Source of the DNA: Bacteroidia bacterium
GTDB lineage: Bacteria > Bacteroidota > Bacteroidia > Cytophagales > Cyclobacteriaceae
Direction: 5' to 3'
Assembly: GCA_030425425.1 (NCBI GenBank)
Contig: JAUIAO010000037.1
Coordinates: forward strand, 1 to 61,957
DNA length: 61,957 nucleotides
Below, piece after piece: positions 44,981 through 53,726 of this stretch. The notes under the pieces are model-generated. The model was given only the letters and a program-made list of their open reading frames with translations, had not been told where the DNA came from and searched no databases. The translations under genes were made by a program, and so were the position numbers. Every line of letters begins with the position of its first letter. Position 1 is the first letter of the stretch.

Positions 44981-45598
44981 ATGAAATTGTTTCTCACAGA
45001 CGATCATGCTGTGCTAATAGGCGGATTGATGAAGATCATTGAATCCGAACCAGAATTAGAAGTTGTTGGGAGTGCTGGTTCTGTGGGTGAAACAATGGAT
45101 AAGCTCACCAGAACAAAGGTGGATTTGCTCATCACTGATTACAACCTACCCGACGAAGATGGCCTAACATTGGTCAGGAAAGTAAGAAGGAAATATCCTA
45201 AAACAAAGATTTTGGTGCTGAGCATGCACGATGAAGCTCATCTTGTAAAGGAAATTCTCAAAGAAGGAATAGAGGGTTATCTCATCAAAAAAGACTCGCA
45301 TAATGAATTGATCAACGCCATCTACACCATTAAGTCTGGCAAGACCTATTTGAGTTCTGATGTCAACAAAATCCTGATAAAAGGGCTTAACGGTCAGGAA
45401 GAACAGCGATTACTCACAGATCGTGAACGAGAAATTCTCAAATTGATTTCCAGAGAAATGACCAATAAGCAAATCGCCGAGGAGCTCTTCATTTCAGAGA
45501 GAACCGTAGAAACTCACCGAAAAAACATATTTAGAAAAACCGGCACCAATAATCTCGTTGGATTGATCAAATTTGCATACTCTAATAATTTGATTTGA
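44981..45598 (+). CDS. LuxR/NarL-type response regulator
   Basis: About 205 residues: receiver domain with the acidic pocket in LTDDHAVLIGG, phospho-Asp in LLITDYNLPDEDG and conserved Lys in LIKKDSH, then a C-terminal LuxR helix-turn-helix (LTDREREILKLISREMTN, EELFISERTVETHRKNIF). I place the start at 44981 because the receiver's first strand begins there; an ATG at 44933 is in frame but lies upstream of a TATCTTTC -7-like element at 44943-44950. Probable partner of the divergent TPR kinase. Its stop overlaps the next gene's start. Confidence 0.9.
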   Translation: MKLFLTDDHAVLIGGLMKIIESEPELEVVGSAGSVGETMDKLTRTKVDLLITDYNLPDEDGLTLVRKVRRKYPKTKILVLSMHDEAHLVKEILKEGIEGYLIKKDSHNELINAIYTIKSGKTYLSSDVNKILIKGLNGQEEQRLLTDREREILKLISREMTNKQIAEELFISERTVETHRKNIFRKTGTNNLVGLIKFAYSNNLI

Positions 45599-46347
45599 TC
45601 GAACTCTTTTCTTTTCAATTTACTCCCGCTCAATTATTGTTTTTCCTTTCAGTGCCTTTGCTTGTTGGTATGGCCAAGACTGGTGTAAGTGGTGTGGGAA
45701 TGGCTGCAGTTCCTTTATTAGCCATTGTTTTTGGCGGGAAACAATCTTCCGGGATCATGCTCCCCATTTTGTGCATGGCCGATGTTTTCGCAGTGACTTA
45801 TTATCACCGACATGCCAACTGGCACCATCTATTTAGGCTTTTACCATGGGCAGCTCTGGGAGTATTGATTGGAACTTTCATTGGCAATGAGATCAATGAT
45901 GAGACTTTCAAATTGATCATGGCGGTTGTCATTTTTGCCAGCCTGATCATCATGGTGTGGCGAGAGCGAGATAAAAACCCCAATATCCCTTCTAGCATTT
46001 GGTTTGCGGCTGTGCTGGGAATCCTCGGTGGCTTCACTACCATGGTTGGTAACCTGGCGGGATCAGTGATGGCGCTGTACCTCCTCTCGATGCGGCTTCC
46101 GAAAAACGAATACATTGGGACAGCTGCGTGGTTCTTCATGGTGATCAACCTCTTCAAGATTCCATTTCATATTTTCATCTGGCATACGATTACACTTGAT
46201 AGCTTTTTGCTGGATCTTACCGGACTGCCCGCTGTGGCAGTTGGGGCTTTTCTTGGGATCACCATAGTGAAAAAAATCCCGGAGCTCTACTATCGATGGT
46301 TCATTATCGCCACTACCTTTTTAGCGTCTTTGATGATGTTGATATAA
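45595..46347 (+). CDS. TauE/SafE-family permease
   Basis: A 250-residue membrane protein with about eight segments and the two family repeats: GMAKTGVSGVGMAAVPLLAI early and GGFTTMVGNLAGSVMALYLL later. The family exports or imports sulfite, sulfonates or other organosulfur anions. The start is TTG, overlapping the response regulator stop by 4 bases, so the pair is co-translated. The regulator-permease pairing suggests it is controlled by, or part of, that signalling unit; this is inference. Confidence 0.88.
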   Translation: MIELFSFQFTPAQLLFFLSVPLLVGMAKTGVSGVGMAAVPLLAIVFGGKQSSGIMLPILCMADVFAVTYYHRHANWHHLFRLLPWAALGVLIGTFIGNEINDETFKLIMAVVIFASLIIMVWRERDKNPNIPSSIWFAAVLGILGGFTTMVGNLAGSVMALYLLSMRLPKNEYIGTAAWFFMVINLFKIPFHIFIWHTITLDSFLLDLTGLPAVAVGAFLGITIVKKIPELYYRWFIIATTFLASLMMLI

Positions 46348-46421
46348 TCGGGTTTGGCTTGAAAATCATATAAACTAATGCATCATTTGAACCTTTTTAA
46401 CTTTAACAGGTTTGATTATCA

Positions 46422-46429
46422 TAATTTTG
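46422..46429 (+). promoter_or_regulatory. -7 promoter element TAATTTTG just before the AraC gene
   Basis: TAATTTTG matches TAnnTTTG and is followed by CATC and the ATG at 46434. Transcription would begin at or next to the start codon, giving a leaderless or nearly leaderless message. Confidence 0.45.
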
Positions 46430-46433
46430 CATC

Positions 46434-47318
46434 ATGTCAAAAAAGATAGAGAGAACTGTTTCGGAATTTAACAATGAATTGAAACTCAAAGGCTTCAATG
46501 TGTTCCAAATAGAACAAGATGCTGAATCCACCAGAACCTACAGCAGAAAGGATTTTTATAAAATATGCCTGACTACAGGCAAAAGTATGATTCATTATGC
46601 TGATCGGAGTTTTGAGCATGAGGGCACGGTGCTTTTTTTCGGAAATCCGCATATTCCCTACAGTTGGGAGACGCTTTCCAATACCTATGTAGGATATACC
46701 ATTCTATTTTCTGAGGAGTTTTTCGCTGCATCACAGAGAGTAGATAGACTTCAGCAGTTGCCACTATTCAAGATTGGTGGTACGCCTGTTTTGTCAATAT
46801 CTGAGAGTCAGCGATTATTTCTCAATAGTGTTTTCAGTAAAATGATTGAAGAGCAGCAATCAAATTATTCCATGAAGGACGACCTCATTCGCAATTATAT
46901 CCAGCTGATTCTTCATGAGGCAATGAAGATGCAACCTTCTGAAAAGTTTGACAAACAGAAGAATGCTGCTTCCCGACTGACATCTGTTTTTATGGAGTTG
47001 CTGGAGCGTCAGTTTCCTATAGAGACTTCAGAAAAACCATTGACAATGAGGACGGCTCAGGACTATGCCAATAATCTATCTGTACATGTAAACTACCTCA
47101 ACAGGGCCGTGAAAGAAGTGACTGGTAAGCCAACTTCTACACATATTGCTGATCGCATTACCACAGAGGCCAAAGCACTACTACAACATACTGACTGGAA
47201 TATCAGTGAAATTGGTTATGCTCTTGGGTTTGAGTATCCAACTTACTTCAATAATTTCTTCAAAAGGCAAACTGGCACAACTCCAAAAACCGTGAGATTA
47301 CTAGAAGTTTCCAGTTAA
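46434..47318 (+). CDS. AraC-family transcriptional regulator
   Basis: A 294-residue regulator. The N-terminal cupin-like sensor domain (about 30-150, with LTTGKSMIHYADRSFEHEG and VLFFGNPHIPYSWE) is of the kind found in AraC regulators of this phylum. The C-terminal double helix-turn-helix (about 200-290) contains YANNLSVHVNYLNRAVKEV and WNISEIGYALGFEYPTYFNN. Target unknown; no obvious target is adjacent, since the next gene is convergent. Confidence 0.9.
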   Translation: MSKKIERTVSEFNNELKLKGFNVFQIEQDAESTRTYSRKDFYKICLTTGKSMIHYADRSFEHEGTVLFFGNPHIPYSWETLSNTYVGYTILFSEEFFAASQRVDRLQQLPLFKIGGTPVLSISESQRLFLNSVFSKMIEEQQSNYSMKDDLIRNYIQLILHEAMKMQPSEKFDKQKNAASRLTSVFMELLERQFPIETSEKPLTMRTAQDYANNLSVHVNYLNRAVKEVTGKPTSTHIADRITTEAKALLQHTDWNISEIGYALGFEYPTYFNNFFKRQTGTTPKTVRLLEVSS

Positions 47319-47398
47319 GATTGTCAACTCATCTGAGAAAATTTAGTTGAAAGGTCTGGCAACCGGTTTAAGTATGCGAACTTTCTTTTTTGGGAGGA

Positions 47399-47890
47399 TT
47401 AATTTTTCCAAATGACTTTCGGCAAACCTGCCTCACCGTACATCAAGGTTTTTACGATTGGTTTGAGTTTTTTTGATATCAATGAATATAATGCAGGATC
47501 AATTTCTGGTCGCGCTCTTATCACTACCTTTTTGTCTGCCAAATGTTCAAACTGTTCTGAAGCGATGTTGTCGTTCCAGATTTGAAGAATCAACTCATTC
47601 TTGCTGCAAATATCAAATCTGGTAGCCACAGACTCCAGCTGACAGGCAAGAGTCATATAGGCCCAAAGCGGAATGATCACATCGGCAGAGCACCCAATGG
47701 CTACAGATTTATCCGCATATTCATTCCAATTTGTATCTGCTACGGCTTGTTTGAATTCTTTTTCTTTCAAAATCAGACCCTGATATAGATAATCTGTAAT
47801 ATCCAGAAAAACACATTCTTCTGCAGGAGCAAAATCGAGTAGATCAACGGTGATGATTCCGCTGGATTCTACTGTATTTAAACTTTTCAT
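47399..47890 (-). CDS. DUF2480 family protein
   Basis: About 163 residues from the preferred Met (an in-frame ATG lies five codons upstream at 47905). Family landmarks are DLLDFAPAEECVFLDITDYL near the start, then VAIGCSADVIIPLWAYMTLA, and the end YGEAGLPKVIWK. DUF2480 is restricted largely to Bacteroidota and has no assigned activity. The conserved Cys residues (about 27, 68 and later) are spaced in a way that could bind a metal, but this is speculation. Confidence 0.88.
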   Translation of the reverse strand: MKSLNTVESSGIITVDLLDFAPAEECVFLDITDYLYQGLILKEKEFKQAVADTNWNEYADKSVAIGCSADVIIPLWAYMTLACQLESVATRFDICSKNELILQIWNDNIASEQFEHLADKKVVIRARPEIDPALYSLISKKLKPIVKTLMYGEAGLPKVIWKN

Positions 47891-48022
47891 TCGGGTATAA
47901 ATCAAAAAGGCAGGAGGTGATTTAGGATTGATTTTCTAAATATTATAGCAAATCAGATGTCGCTGATTAAGATCCTAAGCCTCTTGCCTCTGTGGGGTTT
48001 GATAATAGAAATGGGTGAGAAG

Positions 48023-48069
48023 ACTGATGACACTTTAGCCGCTAATCTCCTCTCCATTTCGTCATCAGT
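48023..48069 (-). other. Inverted repeat downstream of superoxide dismutase
   Basis: ACTGATGAC (48023-48031) and GTCATCAGT (48061-48069) form a 9-bp perfect stem around a 29-base loop, starting 9 bases past the sod stop. There is no T-run after it on the minus strand (CTTCTCACCC follows), so it is at best a weak terminator or an mRNA-stabilising hairpin. Confidence 0.35.
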
Positions 48070-48077
48070 TGTCTTTA

Positions 48078-48701
48078 TTACTTGATTTTTGAAAGTGCCT
48101 CTTCGTATTTTTTCTCTACGGCAGCCCAGTCCACTACAGACCAAAACGCACTGATGTAATCAGGTCTTTTGTTTTGATATTTTAGATAATAAGCGTGTTC
48201 CCAAACGTCCAGACCCAAAATTGGGAAACCTTGATTGGTCACATAGGTATCCATCAATGGGCTATCCTGGTTTGGAGTGGAAGTAACACCGATGGTGCCA
48301 TTGTATTTTACAAACAGCCATGCCCAGCCAGAACCGAACTGAGTAGCCGCCGCCTGGTTGAATTGCTCTTTGAAAGCATCCAAACTTCCAAAAACTTTGT
48401 TGATTTCTTCTGCTAGCTTTCCTTCTGGTGCCGCTTTAGGGTTTGGAGAAAGGATTTCCCAAAACAAAGAGTGGTTGTAATGACCGCCTCCATTATTTCT
48501 TACAGCCGGGCCAAATTTGCTGATGTTCTTAATTATGCTTTCCAAATCTTCTTTTTCCGCATCTGTACCTTCTATAGCTGCATTCAATTTGGTAATGTAT
48601 GCCTGATGGTGCTTAGTATGGTGGATGGTCATTGTTGCCGCATCGATGTGTGGCTCTAGTGCTTCGTATGCGTATGGTAATTCTGGTAATGTGTAACTCA
48701 T
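48078..48701 (-). CDS. Superoxide dismutase (Fe/Mn type)
   Basis: About 207 residues. Metal ligands and neighbours are visible: [39 protein letters not shown] and [19 protein letters not shown]. Fe or Mn cannot be settled by eye. I start it at ATG 48701 (MSYTLPEL) because an upstream in-frame ATG at 48728 falls inside the -7 promoter element. There is no signal peptide, so it protects the cytoplasm. It is divergent from an Fe-S type regulator. Confidence 0.93.
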   Translation of the reverse strand: MSYTLPELPYAYEALEPHIDAATMTIHHTKHHQAYITKLNAAIEGTDAEKEDLESIIKNISKFGPAVRNNGGGHYNHSLFWEILSPNPKAAPEGKLAEEINKVFGSLDAFKEQFNQAAATQFGSGWAWLFVKYNGTIGVTSTPNQDSPLMDTYVTNQGFPILGLDVWEHAYYLKYQNKRPDYISAFWSVVDWAAVEKKYEEALSKIK

Positions 48702-48725
48702 GATTTTGATGTTTTTAATGTGTTG

Positions 48726-48755
48726 CAAATGTAATTAAAGAAATAATTAAACAAA
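48726..48755 (-). promoter_or_regulatory. Superoxide dismutase promoter (-33 TTTG, -7 TACATTTG)
   Basis: On the minus strand TTTG (48755-48752), an 18-base spacer and TACATTTG (48733-48726) match the phylum consensus exactly. It fixes the sod start at 48701. Confidence 0.75.
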
Positions 48756-48760
48756 TTATT
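48742..48760. promoter_or_regulatory. Candidate operator: inverted repeat over the sod -33 box
   Basis: AATAATT, five bases, AATTATT: a perfect 7-bp inverted repeat that covers the -33 TTTG of the sod promoter. Its place between sod and a SufR-like regulator gene makes it a candidate binding site. The region is very AT-rich, so chance palindromes are common. Confidence 0.35.
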
Positions 48761-48835
48761 ACTTGTTTTAAATACCTAACTGGATTGATCGAAAAAAGTT
48801 TCGGTATATCTTATAAACATCATTAAAAACACTAT

Positions 48836-49513
48836 ATGGATTTTCTTGTTAACTTTAATGATTCTAATAAAACCAATAATAAATTGGAAAATAAATCCAC
48901 ATCCGAAAGAATATTGATCTTTATTAAAATGAATGCCAGGATCACTGCTGCTCGTTTGGGTGAGGAGCTGAGTATTACAAAGGAAGGCGCCAGACAGCAT
49001 TTGCTAAAATTGGAAAAATCGGATTTGGTAAAAAGTGAGTCTGTAAGTGAAGGAGTTGGAAGGCCTATTACCTATTATTCTTTATCAGAAAAAGGATTGG
49101 AAAAATTTCCGGACTCACATGCCGAGGTGACTGTGGATTTGCTCAGGTCTGTTAAAAGTCTTTTAGGGGAGAATGCATTGGACATGCTCATTGCTGACCG
49201 AGAGCGGAGAACCTATAAAAGGTACGAAAATGCTCTGGTGGGCAGGGATACTTTAGAAAAGAGATTGGACAAACTCTCTCATATTCGTACCGAAGAAGGT
49301 TATATGGCTGAGTGGAAAAAGGAAAATGGCGAATATTTTCTGATCGAAAATCACTGTCCTATATGTGCTGCTGCTACGGAGTGTCAGGGTTTTTGTAGAG
49401 CAGAGCTCAAGAATTTCAAACAATTAATTGGAGAAGAATTTCAGGTTGAGCGTGTCAAGCATATCATTTCAGATGGTCAGAGATGCATTTACAAAATTTC
49501 CGGTATAAAATAG
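48836..49513 (+). CDS. SufR-like winged-helix regulator with C-terminal cysteines
   Basis: A 225-residue regulator. The N-terminal winged helix (about 22-85) contains ERILIFIKMNARITAARLGE and GARQHLLKLEKSDLV. The C-terminal part has a Cys cluster (NHCPICAAATECQGFCRAEL, then QRCIYKI) like that of SufR, where Cys residues hold an Fe-S cluster and cluster loss changes DNA binding. This would let it sense oxidative stress or iron. It is divergent from superoxide dismutase over 134 bp, which makes sod the obvious candidate target. Cys spacing differs in detail from cyanobacterial SufR. Confidence 0.82.
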   Translation: MDFLVNFNDSNKTNNKLENKSTSERILIFIKMNARITAARLGEELSITKEGARQHLLKLEKSDLVKSESVSEGVGRPITYYSLSEKGLEKFPDSHAEVTVDLLRSVKSLLGENALDMLIADRERRTYKRYENALVGRDTLEKRLDKLSHIRTEEGYMAEWKKENGEYFLIENHCPICAAATECQGFCRAELKNFKQLIGEEFQVERVKHIISDGQRCIYKISGIK

Positions 49514-49737
49514 CTTAGTGTCTCATTCCCTTATTTAGCCTTTTTTTGAACCAGGTTTGTTTTTTATACTTTTTGATTTGATTTCTTTTAACAGCATTCG
49601 CGGTTATTTTGTCAATTTTGGAATGTTGATTTTCCTTTTATCAGACCAGTGATTAATCATCATTGATGATCCTTTATACATGGCCATAAGGGTTAAGACC
49701 ACACCTGAATTGTGGAAGTTTGCCTCAAAACGAATGA

Positions 49738-50220
49738 GTGAATCATAACGAGAGAATTATTAGTAATGTGAGAAAAATGAACGTTTATGGACTTGTTACA
49801 ATGCTCATTTTAAGTTTTTGTGGGCGAGGAAACGAAGATATAATTCAGCCAAAAACTATAGACGAAATGAAATTGAAAATCACTTTTGGGCAGACCAGCT
49901 TAAATGCCACACTTTATGATAACCCTACGACCCGAGATCTAATTGATCAGCTTCCGTTCACCACAGAGCTGGAAGATTATGCGGGAAATGAAAAGATCTT
50001 TTATCCCGCTCAGAAATTGACAAAAGATGGAGCGCCTTCAGGATATCAGCCTTCCGCCGGAGATATTACCTATTACGCACCGTGGGGCGACGTAGCTATC
50101 TTTTACAAAGACTTTAGTTTTGCCTCCGGGCTGATAAGCATTGGTAAAATTGATGATAATGGAATAGAGCTACTCAAGAATGTCGGCAATCAACCGGTCA
50201 CTTTTCAGTTGACGGAATAA
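49738..50220 (+). CDS. Cyclophilin-like fold protein
   Basis: A 160-residue protein whose last 115 residues fit the cyclophilin-like (DUF4384-unrelated, PF18050-type) fold: KITFGQTSLNATLYDNPTTR, LPFTTELEDYAGNEKIFYP, then YQPSAGDITYYAPWGDVAIF and ISIGKIDDNGIELL. The N-terminus has a weak hydrophobic segment with one Cys (LILSFCGRGNED), which could be a lipoprotein signal; the start is uncertain. Function of these small proteins is not established. Confidence 0.78.
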   Translation: MNHNERIISNVRKMNVYGLVTMLILSFCGRGNEDIIQPKTIDEMKLKITFGQTSLNATLYDNPTTRDLIDQLPFTTELEDYAGNEKIFYPAQKLTKDGAPSGYQPSAGDITYYAPWGDVAIFYKDFSFASGLISIGKIDDNGIELLKNVGNQPVTFQLTE

Positions 50221-50329
50221 ATAATGTGGATTAGAAAATAAACTATCGACTCCAAGGCTCTCGGATTCCAAATTAATTGACCGAACATTTTTGGCTTGTT
50301 ACGGTTTTGAACACAAACGAGAAGACATA

Positions 50330-51589
50330 ATGAATCAACTTTCTTTCACATCTCTATTACTTGTTATTATTTTAGGTTTTGTAGGTATCTCCTGCGATAA
50401 TAGCTCAGCAACCTCTTCTTCAACTATCGAGTCTGATAGTTCAGCATCAAAGTCAGATACACTATTGCCTCCTGTAGAAACTCAAGAACCAAATACGGAT
50501 TACTCTGCCGCTTTCGAAGGTCAGACACGTGCCCCGGGAATTGCAACGAAAACTAATTATCAGGTTAGCGAATTTGCATCGGGGTTATCGAGACCATGGG
50601 GTATGACCAACTTACCAGATGGCCGAATATTGGTCACTGAAAAAGGCGGAACAATGCGAATAGTTTCCAATTCGGGAGAAATAAGTGAAGCGATCACTGG
50701 CATCCCTTCGGTTAACAGTTCAGGGCAGGGAGGGTTGCTGGATGTAGCGATCGATCCTGATTTTGACATCAATAGAATGGTCTATTGGTCATTCTCTCAG
50801 AATGGTCAGGGTGGTACTGCTACAGCTATTGCCAAAGGTCGCTTGTCAGATAATGAATCAACTATAGAAAATGTACAGGTCATTTATACAGCCCTACCAG
50901 AATACAACAGTACGCTGCATTATGGCTCACGATTGGAATGGGACGGTGAAGGAAACCTGTTTGTGAGCACTGGAGAAAGGTCCAACAAGGAATCCAGACC
51001 AGAAGCTCAGCACCTGGATGCCGCTCTGGGCAAAATACTAAGAATTACAAAGGATGGGGATCCGGCACCAGGCAACCCATTTATGGGTCAGTCAGATATA
51101 TTACCGGAAATCTACTCCTATGGACATAGAAACCCTCAAGGTTTAGCAATACACCCTGTTAGTGGCGACTTGTGGGAAGGTGAGTTTGGCCCTAGAGGCG
51201 GAGATGAAATTAATCTGATCGAGCCAGGAAAAGATTACGGCTGGCCTACTATTTCATACGGAATTGAATATTCAGGAGGGAAAATAGGTGCAGGAATCAC
51301 CCAGAAGGAGGGCATGGAGCAACCAGTTTATTATTGGGATCCTGTAGTTTCTGCCAGCGGCATCACCTTTTATAGCGGAAAGATGATTACTGAGTGGACC
51401 AATAATTTGTTTTTGGGGGCTTTGAGTGCTCAGCACATTGTTCGGCTAGTGATCGAAGATAATCGGGTAGTGGCTGAGGAGCGGTTGCTCGAAGGTGAAA
51501 ATCAAAGATTTCGTGACTTGTTAGAGGGAACAGATGGAGCTCTTTATGCCATTACCGATAGTGGACTCATGTATCGTATTGGTTTGTAG
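50330..51589 (+). CDS. PQQ-dependent sugar dehydrogenase family lipoprotein (YliI-like)
   Basis: About 419 residues. Start at ATG 50330 gives a lipoprotein signal ending GISCDNSS. A Ser/Thr-rich linker leads to a six-bladed propeller of the soluble glucose dehydrogenase family: LSRPWGMTNLPDGRILVTEK, GGLLDVAIDPDF, YGHRNPQGLAIHPVSGDLWE and GEFGPRGGDEINLIEPGKDY. Known members oxidise aldoses using PQQ bound in the propeller top. No PQQ biosynthesis genes are in this window, so the cofactor would have to be imported. Confidence 0.88.
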   Translation: MNQLSFTSLLLVIILGFVGISCDNSSATSSSTIESDSSASKSDTLLPPVETQEPNTDYSAAFEGQTRAPGIATKTNYQVSEFASGLSRPWGMTNLPDGRILVTEKGGTMRIVSNSGEISEAITGIPSVNSSGQGGLLDVAIDPDFDINRMVYWSFSQNGQGGTATAIAKGRLSDNESTIENVQVIYTALPEYNSTLHYGSRLEWDGEGNLFVSTGERSNKESRPEAQHLDAALGKILRITKDGDPAPGNPFMGQSDILPEIYSYGHRNPQGLAIHPVSGDLWEGEFGPRGGDEINLIEPGKDYGWPTISYGIEYSGGKIGAGITQKEGMEQPVYYWDPVVSASGITFYSGKMITEWTNNLFLGALSAQHIVRLVIEDNRVVAEERLLEGENQRFRDLLEGTDGALYAITDSGLMYRIGL

Positions 51590-52061
51590 AATTAGGTCTG
51601 GTAGTTAGGTTTGATGCAAGTAATATATCGAGATAAATTGCCATTTTTTATAAATCAATTGACCTTGTTTCTGAATTCATTAGGTACATGACTCATTACA
51701 TTTAGAGCATAAGAGTTTTGAAAGCTTCCCATAAGTGTCTATGCTATAAACTGCTGAATAAAGTCGAACATCTATTGCTTAAAGTCCTATTCCTCAATTT
51801 GTTTTTTTGAAAAACACTATGTTCAAGCCGAATTGACAGTACTGCCATACAAATCTTCCCAAAATCATTCAAATAAAGGAGGTCTGCCTCAACTAGATGC
51901 CTCTCTGATTTTGTCAATAAAAAGGCGAAAGAAAGTTTGATTTCCGTAATTATTGGTTCGAATTTCATAATAACCTTGAGCGGTAATTGACTGTTTATTA
52001 GTTAGATGACAGTCAGTCGTATTTTGACTACAGTTAGTATTTTATAGTATTTATTAAAAAC
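51590..52061. other. 472-bp intergenic region
   Basis: Mostly AT-rich sequence with no convincing gene. A 74-codon frame on the minus strand (51744-51968) was considered and not accepted. The last 80 bases before the aldo/keto reductase gene hold the inverted repeat listed separately. Confidence 0.4.
51988..52015. promoter_or_regulatory. Candidate operator: TGACTGT inverted repeat upstream of the AKR operon
   Basis: TGACTGT (51988-51994) and ACAGTCA (52009-52015) are perfect inverted half-sites whose centres are 21 bp apart, two helical turns. A third related half, TGACTAC, follows at 52025-52031. The array is 47-74 bases upstream of the reductase start, a usual operator place. Confidence 0.4.
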
Positions 52062-52067
52062 GTGAAA

Positions 52068-52922
52068 ATGATATTACAAGACACCTTCAAACTCAACAAT
52101 GGAGTAGAAATCCCAAAAATAGGATTAGGAACTTGGTTCATCAGTAATGATGACGTAGTAGAGGCAGTGAAAGAAGCTGTGAAACTTGGCTACCGACACA
52201 TTGATACGGCGCAGGCTTATCAAAATGAAGCAGGAGTAGGAGAAGGAATAAAAGCTTGCGGTGTGAATCGCGATGAGCTTTTCATTACTACAAAGCTTGC
52301 AGCAGAAGTAAAATCCTACGACGAGGCTGTGGCTTCAATCGACAGCTCTCTTAAAGTAATGGGGCTGGAATATCTAGATCTCATGATCATCCATAGCCCT
52401 AAACCATGGATGGAATATGGTGAGGAGGATAGGTATTTCGAAGGAAATCGTGAAGCGTGGAGAGCACTGGAAGATGCGTATAAAGCGGGCAAACTCAAGG
52501 CAATTGGAGTTTCTAATTTTTTGAAAGAGGATTTAGATAACATCCTCGAAGTAGCTACCGTAAAGCCAATGATCAATCAGGTCTTAGCACATATTTCCAA
52601 CACGCCTTTCGATTTGATCGAGTATTGTGAGCAACAGGAGATTTTGATAGAGGCCTATTCACCGATAGGTCACGGAGAGCTTTTCAAAAATGAGCAAATT
52701 GCTAAGATGGCAGAAAAATACAATGTATCTGTTCCACAATTATCAATACGCTATTGCCTTGAACTTGGCTTGCTACCATTGCCAAAAACTGCTAACCCAG
52801 CACACATGGAAAACAATGCGGCCCTTGATTTTGAAATATCCGCAGAAGATATAGAAACCCTCAAAAATATGGAGCAAATTAAGGATTACGGTGAAGCAAG
52901 TATGTTTCCTGTGTACCAATAA
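52068..52922 (+). CDS. Aldo/keto reductase
   Basis: About 284 residues (ATG 52068; a GTG two codons earlier is possible). An NADPH-dependent reductase of the AKR barrel family: the signature GYRHIDTAQAYQNEAGVGEG contains catalytic Asp and Tyr, the catalytic Lys lies in TTKLAAEV, and the His in LMIIHSPKP. KAIGVSNFLKEDLD and the cofactor segment PLPKTANPAHMENN are also present. Reduces aldehydes or ketones; substrate unknown. It heads a three-gene unit with a cupin and a DUF2255 protein. Confidence 0.93.
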   Translation: MILQDTFKLNNGVEIPKIGLGTWFISNDDVVEAVKEAVKLGYRHIDTAQAYQNEAGVGEGIKACGVNRDELFITTKLAAEVKSYDEAVASIDSSLKVMGLEYLDLMIIHSPKPWMEYGEEDRYFEGNREAWRALEDAYKAGKLKAIGVSNFLKEDLDNILEVATVKPMINQVLAHISNTPFDLIEYCEQQEILIEAYSPIGHGELFKNEQIAKMAEKYNVSVPQLSIRYCLELGLLPLPKTANPAHMENNAALDFEISAEDIETLKNMEQIKDYGEASMFPVYQ

Positions 52923-52945
52923 GCCAAACAAAACAATTTTAGGAT

Positions 52946-53344
52946 ATGAAAATCATTAAGAACGGACAGGTCCCCTCTATGCGGGGACCTGAAGATTGGT
53001 TTACCGGTTCAGTGAGAATAGATGGCTTGTTTCAAAATACCAATTCTACCAGAGGGTCAGGAGCACTTGTAACATTTGAACCAGGAGCACGAACTGCCTG
53101 GCATACTCATCCCGCAGGCCAGACGCTGATAGTCACATCCGGGTTAGGGTGGGTTCAGCGCGAAGGTGGCCCAATTGAAGAAATCAATCCCGGTGACGTA
53201 ATCTGGTTCGAACCAGAAGAAAAACACTGGCATGGGGCTTCTCGTAACAGGGCTATGAGTCACATTGCCGTCCAGGAAGCAGTCAATGGCGAAGCGGTAA
53301 TCTGGCTCGAAAAAGTTTCTGACCAACAATACAAAAAGCAGTAA
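52946..53344 (+). CDS. Cupin-domain protein
   Basis: A 132-residue cytoplasmic cupin. The metal motif is [20 protein letters not shown] with two His, followed by [19 protein letters not shown]. The sequence is like the small cupins related to (R)-mandelonitrile lyase and carboxymuconolactone-associated cupins, often beside reductases. Its stop overlaps the next start (TAATG), so it is translated together with the DUF2255 gene. Confidence 0.88.
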   Translation: MKIIKNGQVPSMRGPEDWFTGSVRIDGLFQNTNSTRGSGALVTFEPGARTAWHTHPAGQTLIVTSGLGWVQREGGPIEEINPGDVIWFEPEEKHWHGASRNRAMSHIAVQEAVNGEAVIWLEKVSDQQYKKQ

Positions 53345-53712
53345 TGAATAGCCTATCTAAAGAAGAAATAGCAAAAATTGTTGACAAAGACGACTTCAAA
53401 ATTGCGCCATATCGTGCAGACGGAAAGACCTTTGGAACACTAACCTGGATCTGGTCTGTATCTGTGGAAGACAGGCTTTTCGTCAGGGCATATAATGGTG
53501 TGAAAGGAAGGTGGTATCAATCAGCCATCAGTCAGACAGCCGGCAAAATTACCGGAGCAGGTTTGGAACGAATGGTATCGTTTGTGCCAATATCTGACGG
53601 TGATTTGAATGCTAGAATTGACGAAGCATACCGTAAGAAGTATAGCAGTAGCCCCTATCTCAATTCTATGATCAGTGACAGAGCAAAAGCGGCGACAATT
53701 GAAGTAAAATAG
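53344..53712 (+). CDS. DUF2255 family protein
   Basis: A 122-residue protein with the family's landmarks: DDFKIAPYRADGKTFGTLTW, IWSVSVEDRLFVRAYNG, and KGRWYQSAISQTAGKI. The fold is a flavin-reductase-like split barrel in related proteins, which suggests a cofactor- or nitro-compound-related role, but the family is uncharacterised. Third gene of the AKR-cupin unit. Confidence 0.87.
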   Translation: MNSLSKEEIAKIVDKDDFKIAPYRADGKTFGTLTWIWSVSVEDRLFVRAYNGVKGRWYQSAISQTAGKITGAGLERMVSFVPISDGDLNARIDEAYRKKYSSSPYLNSMISDRAKAATIEVK

Positions 53713-53726
53713 ACCGATTTAAGATT

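Noticed and set aside
51744-51968. A 74-codon open frame on the minus strand between the sugar dehydrogenase and the AKR operon
   Set aside because: Composition is unremarkable, with no recognisable domain, no promoter or ribosome binding site seen, and it lies in AT-rich spacer; most likely chance.
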